11,180 bases of DNA from an uncultured Peptoniphilus sp. (GCA_946999425.1 CAMQDG010000049.1:1-11180); one strand, 5' to 3'; numbered from the stretch's first letter, positions 1 through 5,197 are shown. Notes: a model not told the origin generated them from the sequence alone. Made by a program: numbers and translations.

Positions 1-142
1 TTTGGTTCATTTGTATTTTATTCTTATTTACGGTAATTTTAAATTGTTGATTATCAGCATGGCTTATGTTTAGTTCCGTAAATACTCCCATAGCCATTAT
101 AAGCATTAAAGCTACAGCTGTTAATTTTTTAAATTTTGTCAT
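1..142 (-). CDS. Secreted protein, N-terminal part only (runs off the window)
   Basis: The first 47 codons of a gene that continues beyond position 1. The start is ATG at 142 because AGGA lies about 9 bases upstream; an in-frame ATG at 160 would put that AGGA inside the coding region. Residues 1-29 form a typical signal peptide: MTKFKK, a hydrophobic core (AVALMLIMAMGVF) and a likely cleavage site after SHA. The mature start, with ITVNKNKIQM, resembles the first strand of copper-amine-oxidase N-terminal-like 'stalk' domains (PF07833) found in many Gram-positive secreted proteins, but 18 residues are too few to be sure. It has its own promoter at 315-343 and a structured leader of about 165 bases. 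Secretion is well supported; the family is a guess. Confidence 0.75.
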   Translation of the reverse strand, partial: MTKFKKLTAVALMLIMAMGVFTELNISHADNQQFKITVNKNKIQMNQ

Positions 143-159
143 AAATTTTTTTCCTCGCA

Positions 160-258
160 TTTCTTGAAAATTTTTTGCGGGGTCTGAAGCTAACCCCGAC
201 TTGAGAAAATAAGTGCAAAGATCCTACCATCCCCACCTATAGAGGATAGGGGTTCTCT
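160..258. other. Structured leader or decayed IS200/IS605 right end
   Basis: This non-coding stretch holds two hairpins: CGGGGT/ACCCCG (about 169-190) with a 9-base loop, and CCTAT/ATAGG flanked by CC/GG near 221-252, followed on the plus strand by a T-rich run. Read on the minus strand it is the 5' leader of the secreted gene and could act as a regulatory RNA. Read on the plus strand, the series of hairpins, the AAGTGCA box (also present in the right end at 11057-11180) and the terminal CCCCACCTATAG hairpin followed by GTTC recall the guide-RNA scaffold and right end of TnpB elements. I match it to no known riboswitch. The two readings cannot be separated by eye. Confidence 0.35.
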
Positions 259-285
259 TTTTTAATTTTTCGATAAAGTTTCTTG

Positions 286-440
286 TGACGAAAGTTTTAT
301 TTTTTTATATTTATATTATACCATACATTATACCAAAATGCAAGTATTTTTTTAGAAAAAAACAATTTTTTTGTGTTTTTTTTTAGCCCAAAACCCCACT
401 TTTACCCCGTACCCTAATAAGGAAAGTGAAAAGGGTCTAA
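286..440 (-). repeat. Direct repeat block, copy B (promoter block downstream of toxin)
   Basis: About 155 bases that recur at 1258-1410 in the same orientation with roughly 90% or more identity, differing by scattered substitutions and a few length changes in A or T runs. The block contains the toxin's TAG stop codon (437-439), a G-rich stretch, an A/T-rich stretch and a promoter. In copy B it drives the secreted gene at 1-142. There is no open reading frame of note in it. Confidence 0.9.
308..343 (-). promoter_or_regulatory. Promoter of the secreted gene
   Basis: The -35 box TTGCAT (338-343) and the -10 box TATAAT (315-320) are separated by exactly 17 bases. The expected start near 308 gives a leader of about 165 bases before the ATG at 142. 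The same promoter, with a one-base change in the -10 box, occurs in repeat copy A. Confidence 0.75.
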
Positions 441-925
441 AGCAAAAACTCAACAAAATAAGGTAAAGTCGAATACTGAAAAACCCTGTGAAATTGATGC
501 TTGTCCATCCCTATGTTTTCGGGGTTTTTAAGCCCTTCAATATACAAGTTTAAATATTTAATTGCCCCATCAAGGATTTTTGATATGTTTTTTATTGTTT
601 CTAAATACTCATCCTTATCTAAAGACTCTTCTTTTAGGTTTTCTAAAAACTTTTCTTCTTGGATTAAAACCATTTTTGAGAAATCTAATCCAGATTCATT
701 AACTAAGGATCTTTTGCTTCCAACAAATTTATAAGAATATTTGTGTTTAATGTTGCTTCTGTATGGGATACAAATGAATATATTTGGGAAAAAGTCAGTT
801 AGAGATGCCACAACATACCTAACAGGTCTTTCGCCCTTCCCTCTCATTAACTCAGGATAACGATCCTTTGGATATTTTAAAAAAAACAAATCGCTTAATT
901 TGTAGATATCGTATAAGAACTCCAT
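437..925 (-). CDS. tenpN: Type III toxin-antitoxin endoribonuclease toxin, TenpN-like
   Basis: A 162-aa protein, the usual size of type III toxins. These are endoribonucleases that cut RNA and are inhibited by binding their own repeat RNA in a protein-RNA complex. Features recalling the TenpN branch: RPVRYVV (33-39), IPYRSNIKHKYSYKF (53-67), SGLDFSKMVLI (78-88) and a C-terminal FQYSTLPYF (149-157). I assign the family from these motifs and, more strongly, from layout: promoter, three 52-nt tandem repeats, rho-independent terminator, then toxin. The start is ATG 925, with AAAGGAG ideally placed; the GTG at 940 lies upstream of that site. Read-through of the terminator at 944-970 would set the low toxin-to-antitoxin ratio typical of these loci. 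The stop codon lies inside the repeat block at 286-440. The CptN branch is the main alternative. Confidence 0.85.
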   Translation of the reverse strand: MEFLYDIYKLSDLFFLKYPKDRYPELMRGKGERPVRYVVASLTDFFPNIFICIPYRSNIKHKYSYKFVGSKRSLVNESGLDFSKMVLIQEEKFLENLKEESLDKDEYLETIKNISKILDGAIKYLNLYIEGLKNPENIGMDKHQFHRVFQYSTLPYFVEFLL

Positions 926-943
926 ATTTTCTCCTTTCACTCA

Positions 944-970
944 CAAAAAAAGTGACCACATTAGGCCACT
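944..970 (-). terminator. Rho-independent terminator between antitoxin and toxin
   Basis: On the minus strand AGTGGCC pairs with GGTCACT (7 bp including one G-U pair) around the loop TAATGT and is followed by a run of T. It lies between the antitoxin repeats and the toxin's ribosome binding site, the position of the leaky terminator in type III toxin-antitoxin operons. Confidence 0.85.
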
Positions 971-976
971 CTTTTC

Positions 977-1137
977 TTCAATCTGTCAATTTTTAGTTTT
1001 ACGAGGTATCAGAACAGTCATACCTCTCTTCCATCGGTCAATTTTTAGTTTTACAAAGTGTCGGAACCGTCACACTTTTCTTCTATCTGTCAATTTTTAG
1101 TTTTACGAGGTATCAGAACAGTCATACCTCTCTTCTG
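977..1137 (-). ncRNA. tenpI: Type III antitoxin RNA (three 52-nt tandem repeats)
   Basis: Three head-to-tail units of exactly 52 nt occupy 1132-1081, 1080-1029 and 1028-977 on the minus strand. Units 1 and 3 are almost identical; unit 2 differs at about a dozen positions. Each unit has a 7-bp hairpin (GAGGTAT/ATACCTC in units 1 and 3, AAAGTGT/ACACTTT in unit 2) with a 10-nt loop, then a shared single-stranded stretch (GTAAAACTAAAAATTGAC). In type III systems the toxin cuts the precursor into single-repeat RNAs, and these assemble with toxin into an inactive complex. Transcription should start near 1137 from the promoter at 1143-1171 and mostly stop at 944-970. Units of 52 nt seem long compared with the roughly 34-50 nt I recall for known families. 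Confidence 0.85.
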
Positions 1138-1142
1138 TATTA

Positions 1143-1171
1143 ATTATATCATGAAATTCCATTTCTGCAAA
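1143..1171 (-). promoter_or_regulatory. Promoter of the toxin-antitoxin operon
   Basis: The -10 box TATAAT (1143-1148) is preceded, after 17 bases, by TTTGCA (1166-1171) as a -35 box matching four of six consensus bases. The spacer contains the inverted repeat GAAAT-GGA-ATTTC, a possible operator. The start site would be about 5 bases before the first antitoxin repeat. Confidence 0.75.
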
Positions 1172-1172
1172 C

Positions 1173-1206
1173 AAAAAATGGTCAGGGCACCGTATGCTTC
1201 CTAACC
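1173..1206 (-). terminator. Rho-independent terminator T2 (duplicated)
   Basis: GGTTAGG pairs with CCTGACC (one G-U pair) around a 13-base loop, followed by ATTTTTT. It is the second copy of the terminator at 1419-1453. It lies directly upstream of the toxin-antitoxin promoter and just downstream of a consensus promoter. Confidence 0.8.
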
Positions 1207-1243
1207 TAATCTTATGACTAAATTATATATCCCAAATCACTAA
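1174..1243 (-). repeat. Direct repeat of the terminator segment, copy B
   Basis: About 70 bases matching 1421-1490 at roughly 89% identity in the same orientation. It covers the terminator hairpin and the AT-rich stretch before it. Only copy B has gained a consensus -35 box upstream. Confidence 0.85.
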
Positions 1244-1250
1244 TTGTCAA
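1222..1250 (-). promoter_or_regulatory. Consensus promoter facing terminator T2
   Basis: TTGACA (1245-1250), a 17-base spacer and TATAAT (1222-1227): a perfect vegetative promoter. The expected start near 1215 is only about 42 bases from the end of terminator T2, so it should make a very short RNA, or feed the toxin-antitoxin operon by read-through. Confidence 0.75.
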
Positions 1251-1257
1251 TACCTTC

Positions 1258-1410
1258 TGACGAAAGGTTTATTTTTTTATATTTATATTACACCATACAT
1301 TATGCCAAAATGCAAGTATTTTTTTAGAAAAAACAATTTTTTTGTGTTTTTTAGCCCAAAACCTCACTTTTTACCCCACGCCCCTAATAAGGAAAGTGAA
1401 AAGGGTCTAA
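1258..1410 (-). repeat. Direct repeat block, copy A
   Basis: The second copy of the block at 286-440. It carries the same promoter architecture (-35 TTGCAT at 1310-1315, 17 bases, -10 TGTAAT at 1287-1292), with one base away from consensus in the -10 box. Transcripts would run into terminator T2 after about 105 bases, so this promoter reaches no gene unless it reads through. Its G-rich stretch is interrupted compared with copy B. Confidence 0.9.
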
Positions 1411-1418
1411 TCGCTCAC

Positions 1419-1453
1419 AAAAAAATGGTCAGGGCACCGTATGCTTCCTGACC
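1419..1453 (-). terminator. Rho-independent terminator T1 after the 109-aa gene
   Basis: A perfect 7-bp stem, GGTCAGG/CCTGACC, with a 13-base loop is followed by ATTTTTTT. It ends the transcript of the 109-aa gene at 1519-1848. Another inverted repeat (GTATCTTA/TAAGATAC, 1474-1495) without a T-run lies between the stop codon and this terminator. Confidence 0.85.
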
Positions 1454-1490
1454 TAATCCTATGATTAAATTATGTATCTTAAATTACTAA
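1421..1490 (-). repeat. Direct repeat of the terminator segment, copy A
   Basis: Partner of 1174-1243. In this copy the terminator is joined, through TGTGAGCGA, straight to repeat block A, with no toxin-antitoxin module between them. Confidence 0.85.
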
Positions 1491-1518
1491 GATACGTGTT
1501 TTTTCCTTTTCTCGTTTT

Positions 1519-1848
1519 TCACTCACCCATACATTCGTAAAATGTAAGGTTCGGATGTTCTTCTTTAAACTTCTTTATTTCCTCATCACTGTTGAGAAAA
1601 ACACAGGCAACAAAGTCTGATAAAACTTCTGCACCTTCAAGATCGTTTAAATCAAGAGTTACATCGAAAATGCACTTATCTTCTTTAAAAACGGCTTTCT
1701 TGTTTTCGTTATTTATCTTATAAAGTTCATTCTCACCTATAAGTAAATCCACTTCTCCTTGGTTATAAAACTTAGACTCTAAGTTTTTATCCCAGCCATT
1801 TTTAACTAATAAGTACATTGAATAAATTCCTACTAATTCTTTTTGCAT
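1519..1848 (-). CDS. Hypothetical 109-aa acidic protein
   Basis: I do not recognise the family. The protein is small, acidic and soluble, with no signal peptide or membrane segment. It begins MQKELVGIYSMYLLVKNGWD and ends in a charged stretch and CMGE. The start is secure: AGGAGG lies 6 bases before the ATG at 1848. It has its own promoter at 1968-1996 with a leader of about 110 bases, and terminator T1 behind it, so it forms a single-gene transcription unit. It lies between the 56-aa gene and the duplicated toxin-antitoxin region. Accessory function is likely from the setting, but nothing in the sequence indicates a role. Confidence 0.75.
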   Translation of the reverse strand: MQKELVGIYSMYLLVKNGWDKNLESKFYNQGEVDLLIGENELYKINNENKKAVFKEDKCIFDVTLDLNDLEGAEVLSDFVACVFLNSDEEIKKFKEEHPNLTFYECMGE

Positions 1849-1959
1849 TTCTGCCTCCTAAATTTTTAATAAATACAATATCCTTCTTGATTTTCCGAAA
1901 AATCTTTAAAAGCTCTAAATACAAGCCTAATAAAACTCATGTTCTGAACTTGTGTTCTA

Positions 1960-1996
1960 TTACGTATATTATACCTTGTTTGATATATTTATGCAA
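1960..1996 (-). promoter_or_regulatory. Promoter of the 109-aa gene
   Basis: TTGCAT (1991-1996), 17 bases, TATAAT (1968-1973), preceded by an A-rich tract that could serve as an UP element. The -35 box is the same TTGCAT as in the promoters at 308-343 and 8801-8836. Confidence 0.75.
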
Positions 1997-2048
1997 TAGA
2001 CACTTAAAGATTTTTTTTAATTTTTTTTTCTTGTTTTTTTACAAAACT

Positions 2049-2219
2049 TTAATAAACGTTGAAATACTGGGCTTTAAGAGTTTCTCTGCCAGCTACAAAT
2101 GTGAAAGTTTCTTTAACCGCCTCCTTATAATTGTAAAAACGCTCTAATCTTTCAAGATAAGGGCTCTCCTCCTCTTCTTCTCTTTTGTTTCTCCTTTTTG
2201 CACTTACTATTTTTTTCAT
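2049..2219 (-). CDS. Small hypothetical protein, 56 aa
   Basis: A short gene with an ATG at 2219, AGGAGG 9 bases upstream and a TAA stop at 2049-2051. The protein is highly charged: a basic start (MKKIVSAKRRNKR), a run of five Glu at 14-18, then YLERLERFYNYKEAVKETFTF, which would form an amphipathic helix. There is no membrane segment. It follows a terminator (2353-2383) and a leader element shared with the region upstream of the pilin-like gene. Small charged proteins of this type are common in conjugation and replication regions, but I recognise no family. The coding call rests on the ribosome binding site and an intact frame. Confidence 0.65.
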   Translation of the reverse strand: MKKIVSAKRRNKREEEEESPYLERLERFYNYKEAVKETFTFVAGRETLKAQYFNVY

Positions 2220-2285
2220 AGTTTTTTTCCTCCTTTAAATATTTGCCTAAACAGGCTACTTTAATAATTTTTTCTTACACTATTT

Positions 2286-2333
2286 ATTAGAGAAAAATTT
2301 TTTGAATTATTCATGATTTAACAAAAAAATTTA
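2286..2333 (-). repeat. Duplicated leader element, copy 1
   Basis: About 48 bases that recur at 3013-3060 with roughly 85% identity; the core is TGTTAAATC followed by ATAATTC. It ends 52 bases upstream of the AGGAGG of the 56-aa gene. I could not fit a standard -35/-10 pair in both copies, so it may be a protein-binding site or an RNA leader rather than a simple promoter. The rest of 2220-2342 shows only AT-rich sequence and a small hairpin (GCCT/AGGC). Confidence 0.6.
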
Positions 2334-2352
2334 TTTTTTTTTAATTTTTTTT

Positions 2353-2383
2353 AAAAAAAAGAATCCCCTTTTGGGGACTCTCT
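2353..2383 (-). terminator. Rho-independent terminator after the pilin-like gene
   Basis: AGAGTCCCC and GGGGATTCT form a stem with an AAAA loop (one G-U pair), followed by eight T. It starts about 10 bases after the stop codon of the gene at 2393-2845. Confidence 0.9.
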
Positions 2384-2392
2384 AAAATGCTT

Positions 2393-2845
2393 CTAAAAAA
2401 GGAACCTGTAAAATACTCCAGTAATAAGAGATACTGCTCCAAGTCCTGCGGCTGCTATTCCTGTCCACAAAACACCTACAAGAGCGTTGGCTCTTGCGGA
2501 AGGATTGCCTGATGATGCTCCTAAGGATATAAAGTTCTTAATAAACAATGCAACCATTGTTATTGCTCCTACTCCTGCAAAGCCTGAAATAAATCCTTTA
2601 TATTTATCTAAAACTTTTTGCCAAGAGTCTTGAGAGTCTTTAACTCCTGAAACTGAAGGTCCGTCTTTTTCTACTTTTACATCAAAATCTTTCCACATAC
2701 CAGATCCTGCTCCGGATCCTGCTGCGTAAACAATGCCTGAGCTTTTTACCTTCCTTATTTGCCCCGTACCGAAGGGTCCAATTAAGGCTGAAAATAAAAA
2801 GAACATTGCCGCAAATAAATAAAACATTTTTTTAAAAGAGTTCAC
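2393..2845 (-). CDS. VirB2/TrbC-like small membrane protein, possible conjugative pilin
   Basis: About 150 aa with three hydrophobic segments: an N-terminal signal or anchor (about 7-25), and two membrane helices near 82-107 and 120-147, the second rich in Gly and Ala (TGIAAAGLGAVSLITG). A long signal peptide followed by two helices with a short polar link (SSGNPSARAN) is the layout of VirB2/TrbC pilins and of the Maff2-type small proteins in Gram-positive conjugative elements; I infer this role from topology, not clear homology. Start choice is uncertain: GTG 2845 with a weak AGAG site is used here, while TTG 2875 would add 10 basic residues and has no ribosome binding site. A clear AGGAGG at 2954-2959 lies too far upstream to serve either. 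A strong terminator follows. Confidence 0.65.
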   Translation of the reverse strand: MNSFKKMFYLFAAMFFLFSALIGPFGTGQIRKVKSSGIVYAAGSGAGSGMWKDFDVKVEKDGPSVSGVKDSQDSWQKVLDKYKGFISGFAGVGAITMVALFIKNFISLGASSGNPSARANALVGVLWTGIAAAGLGAVSLITGVFYRFLF

Positions 2846-2953
2846 TTCTCTTTTCTTTTTAAATTTTGTTAACAAAATTGCTATAGGCTACTTTACGCCT
2901 TTAAGCGTTTTAGTGTTGGGTCCACTAATATTTAGTCTTGCTTTTGTAGCCTT

Positions 2954-2959
2954 CCTCCT
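2954..2959 (-). promoter_or_regulatory. Orphan Shine-Dalgarno sequence
   Basis: A perfect AGGAGG preceded by AAATATTT and an A-rich stretch, as before the 56-aa gene, but with no ATG, GTG or TTG at a usable distance. The 54-base gap to leader element copy 2 nearly equals the 52-base gap in copy 1, which suggests this was once the start of a similar small gene. Confidence 0.5.
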
Positions 2960-3012
2960 TTTTAAAAATATTTCCCCACATAAAAACAAGACTTTTTGCT
3001 CTTGCTGATATA

Positions 3013-3060
3013 TATTAGGAGAAAGTTTTGTGAATTATTAAAGATTTAACAAAAAAATTA
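3013..3060 (-). repeat. Duplicated leader element, copy 2
   Basis: Partner of 2286-2333, lying just after the stop codon of the 156-aa gene and upstream of the orphan AGGAGG and the pilin-like gene. The rest of 2876-3012 holds a small hairpin (ACGCTT/AGGCGT near 2896-2909) and no credible gene. Confidence 0.6.
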
Positions 3061-3064
3061 AATA

Positions 3065-3535
3065 TTAATAAATATATAGTGTTTTGTCCTTTGCCAAAAA
3101 ATGAGGTTGTAAATTATGGATTTTGTCTTCTTCTATGAAGTCGATTTTATTTATTTTTGCCAAAATTTGTTTATCTTGAGTACGGATCTTTTTTACTACT
3201 TCTTTTTTCTTAAGGACATGAGATATATTCTCTAAATCTTTATAGTGCCTATATTTTTTATAACCACTCATAAACTTCTTGCTTTCATTTATACACGGAT
3301 CCTTATAATTACAAAAATACATTGACATTTCTTTTCTAAAGCTTATGGCCATTTTGTCTTTTTCTTTTCTCTTGCTTTTCCTATGTTTTCTGTAGGCCAC
3401 ACGTTCTTTAAACCTATCTCTAAGCTCTTTTTCTATAGCCTCAGTTTTTAAGTCATACAGGTTATATACATAACCGCTGTCCTTAGATACTAATTGCCCT
3501 ACGTTTTGCCCTCTCAAATATTCTCGTAAATCCAT
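3065..3535 (-). CDS. Hypothetical basic protein, 156 aa
   Basis: I do not recognise this family. The protein is strongly basic, with a Lys/Arg cluster at about 44-61 (RFKERVAYRKHRKSKRKEK falls here) and further basic patches, so nucleic-acid binding is plausible. It has two cysteines in FCNYKDPC but no full zinc-binding motif, and no signal or membrane segment. The start at ATG 3535 is supported by AAAGGAG about 7 bases upstream. A hairpin (TTTCCCC/GGGGAAA, loop of four, about 3568-3585) lies just before the ribosome binding site; it lacks a T-run and may affect translation instead. The gene sits between the transglutaminase-like gene, which ends in its own terminator, and the pilin-like gene. 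Confidence 0.7.
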   Translation of the reverse strand: MDLREYLRGQNVGQLVSKDSGYVYNLYDLKTEAIEKELRDRFKERVAYRKHRKSKRKEKDKMAISFRKEMSMYFCNYKDPCINESKKFMSGYKKYRHYKDLENISHVLKKKEVVKKIRTQDKQILAKINKIDFIEEDKIHNLQPHFLAKDKTLYIY

Positions 3536-3602
3536 AATCTTTCTCCTTTCCCTCTTTTTCTTCCCCCTTTCCCCAAAAGGGGAAAAGGAGAAAAAAATAT
3601 AT

Positions 3603-3620
3603 AAAAACAGCCTTAGGCTG
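3603..3620 (-). terminator. Terminator after the transglutaminase-like gene
   Basis: CAGCCT and AGGCTG form a 5-6 bp stem with a tiny loop, followed by TTTTTATA on the minus strand, about 35 bases beyond the stop codon at 3655. The stem is short but the T-run is in the right place. Confidence 0.65.
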
Positions 3621-3654
3621 GAATTTTAACCATACTTATATATTTTTAGCAATT

Positions 3655-4656
3655 TTACTTATGATACAAAATTGCAATGTTTCCATCTATTATCTTTCCA
3701 CTATTAATTGCAGGCCCTACAAACATTACAAACATATCTTTAAACTCAGGTCCTTCTATAGACCTATCAAGTTTAATCATAGTTTTTTTATCAACTTTTC
3801 CGTCATTTAAAATTTCTGGACAATTAAAAGCCCATTCTATCCATTTATCTTTAAATTCTTCTTGAGCAATCCCGCCATAAATAGTAGTTCCGTCACAGTT
3901 ATGCCATTTTCCGTTAAAAAATACTTCAGTATATACGTGACCTGCTCCACCAGGTCTACTTGTTTCCCAAGTCCTTGTTCCAACTATTCTATATGTTATC
4001 CCCGCCTTATCAAACAGTCTTGATAAGAGCCAAGTGTATCCTGCACACTTAGTTTTTCCCACCTCTATATTTTGTATTTGACTAATAATAGAGTCTGAAC
4101 CATCTACTTGAGGTTTTCCATAGCTTATTTTAAGTTTACCTACTGCCCTTAGAATGTTTTTAATTTCTTCCTTGTCGTCTACTTCTGTTCTCTTATAATT
4201 TTCTATAAATCTCTCGATTTTTTCTCCGCCCTTTTCTTTTAAAAAGTACATATAGCTTTTATAAGATTTTTCCTGATAGCCCTCTCCTTTAAATATTTCT
4301 GTGTCTTTTCCTACAACGTCAGAATCATAAAATGTGTAGATGTACCTAATTTTTTCATTTTCTATTGCTTCCTTGAACTGTTTTTCTTTTTCTTCTATTT
4401 CTTCTTTTGTTAAAAGACTTCCTTTTTCTACTGAATATATTTTCTTGTCAGACTTTCTTAATACACTTATCCAATTTTCAAAACCATTTTTTACAAACTC
4501 AAAGGATTCTCCTTTTTGTACTGTGAAAGTTTTTAGGTTTTTATCAAAAATCCTTGTTGCAGTCGTTGCATACAAAGTCTTCGGATTTTCTTTTGCAAAA
4601 ACTCCTGAAAACATCAAACTTATTATTAACAACATTCCAAATATTTTTTTTCTCAT
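3655..4656 (-). CDS. Secreted transglutaminase-like cysteine protein
   Basis: A 333-aa exported protein. Residues 1-21 are a signal peptide (MRKKIFGMLLIISLMFSGVFA). Residues about 27-80 resemble a small SH3-like domain, about 86-160 is a Lys/Glu-rich helical stretch, and about 165-260 is a transglutaminase-like fold with all three catalytic residues in order: Cys204 (KCAGYTWLL), His240 (GAGHVYTEV) and Asp255 (WHNCDGTT). Members of this superfamily act as proteases, peptidoglycan-modifying enzymes or cross-linkers; which applies here cannot be read from sequence. The ATG at 4656 has AAGGAG 8 bases upstream, and only 12 bases separate it from the truncated nuclease gene, whose upstream promoter it may have lost. 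A role at the cell surface, possibly in wall remodelling near a transfer apparatus, is inference. Confidence 0.85.
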   Translation of the reverse strand: MRKKIFGMLLIISLMFSGVFAKENPKTLYATTATRIFDKNLKTFTVQKGESFEFVKNGFENWISVLRKSDKKIYSVEKGSLLTKEEIEEKEKQFKEAIENEKIRYIYTFYDSDVVGKDTEIFKGEGYQEKSYKSYMYFLKEKGGEKIERFIENYKRTEVDDKEEIKNILRAVGKLKISYGKPQVDGSDSIISQIQNIEVGKTKCAGYTWLLSRLFDKAGITYRIVGTRTWETSRPGGAGHVYTEVFFNGKWHNCDGTTIYGGIAQEEFKDKWIEWAFNCPEILNDGKVDKKTMIKLDRSIEGPEFKDMFVMFVGPAINSGKIIDGNIAILYHK

Positions 4657-4668
4657 AATTTTTTCTCC

Positions 4669-4907
4669 TTACTTTCTTGCCTTTCTATATCCTGCCTTTA
4701 TGGCTTCTTCTTCTGAATCGAAATATACTACATTGTTTTTTGAAATCTTATTATATGACTTACCTCCCGGCATGTGGTATATTTTTGACTTTTTGTTTCC
4801 TTTAATTTTTCCTTCTTTTACAGAACTTTTTGTCTTTTCGGTCTTCTCCTTTTTAGGACTTTTGCCCCACAAACCCTTATTATTATCTCTTGCTTCTTTT
4901 TCACAAC
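4669..4907 (-). pseudogene. Beheaded thermonuclease gene (C-terminal remnant)
   Basis: An open frame of about 80 codons matching only the end of the intact nuclease next door: KEARDNNKGLWGKS aligns with REARDNDRGLWNAE, and the final domain (IKGNKKSKIYHMPGGK to EEEAIKAGYRKARK) aligns with IKGSKKSMIYHVPGGK to EDEAIAAGYRKSKQ. The whole catalytic core is missing. Homology stops abruptly where an IS200/IS605-type right end begins (4908-4915), so the frame upstream of 4907 (up to TTG 4926) is element sequence. There is no ribosome binding site. The two C-termini differ at many codons, so the gene pair is an old duplication rather than a recent one. The remaining C-terminal domain could be expressed only by chance. 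Confidence 0.8.
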
Positions 4908-5197
4908 GTGAACTACTCGGCAACAAGTTACCGAGCTTCTTGCTTCAACCACTACCGCTTGAACCTTCTAACAGAAGATTACAAGTCTTACACAGTGTCC
5001 ACAAGCGTATAGGTTCGGGTAGTTCCTACCCTACCATATATAACTCATAATGCTAAATTTTAGGTTTCAACACATAAGAGGCTTTACTGATTGGTTATCT
5101 CAGCAAATAACTTTATGTAGACTATTTAGCCTTTAGTTAAGAACATGCTTATGAGCTACATTAATTTTTAATTATCGGCTCTCATCTCGGATACAAG
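4908..5197 (-). mobile_element. Decayed IS200/IS605-type (TnpB) element remnant
   Basis: On the minus strand the last codons of a tnpB-like frame, VGTTRTYTLVDTV-stop (4988-5029), are followed by a non-coding scaffold. The scaffold ends in the hairpin CTCGG/CCGAG (4916-4935) and TAGTTCAC (4908-4915). VGTTxxY endings followed by a hairpin and AGTTCA are what I recall at the right ends of IS605-family tnpB elements, and the same pattern recurs at 11057-11180. Upstream, 5040-5197 has short tnpB-like stretches (DNQSVKPL, NLKFSIMSY) broken by stops, so the transposase or nuclease gene is dead. The left end is not clear; it may meet the stop codon of the intact nuclease at 5198. Confidence 0.6.

Noticed and set aside
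977..1132. CRISPR array
   Set aside because: The repeats are head-to-tail without spacers, there are only three, and no cas genes are present; a type III toxin gene follows, as in antitoxin arrays.
1866..1940. A 24-aa leader peptide (MSFIRLVFRAF...) before the 109-aa gene
   Set aside because: It ends just before the AGGAGG, which is suggestive, but it has no ribosome binding site and no attenuator structure that would give it a role.
1818..2147. Plus-strand 109-aa hydrophobic open frame
   Set aside because: It runs through a promoter, poly-T tracts and the 56-aa gene in antisense; its hydrophobicity comes from AT-rich composition.
2898..2981. An 18-codon frame (MWGNIFKKEEGYKSKTKY) around the orphan AGGAGG
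   Set aside because: The AGGAGG lies inside this frame rather than before it, and no ribosome binding site precedes its ATG.
3568..3585. Terminator hairpin TTTCCCC/GGGGAAA
   Set aside because: It is followed by purines on both strands; the real terminator for the upstream gene is the hairpin at 3603-3620.
4340..5050. Plus-strand 236-aa open frame
   Set aside because: It is antisense to the transglutaminase-like gene, the nuclease remnant and an IS end, is rich in Phe, Leu and Ser as expected for a shadow frame, and has no ribosome binding site.
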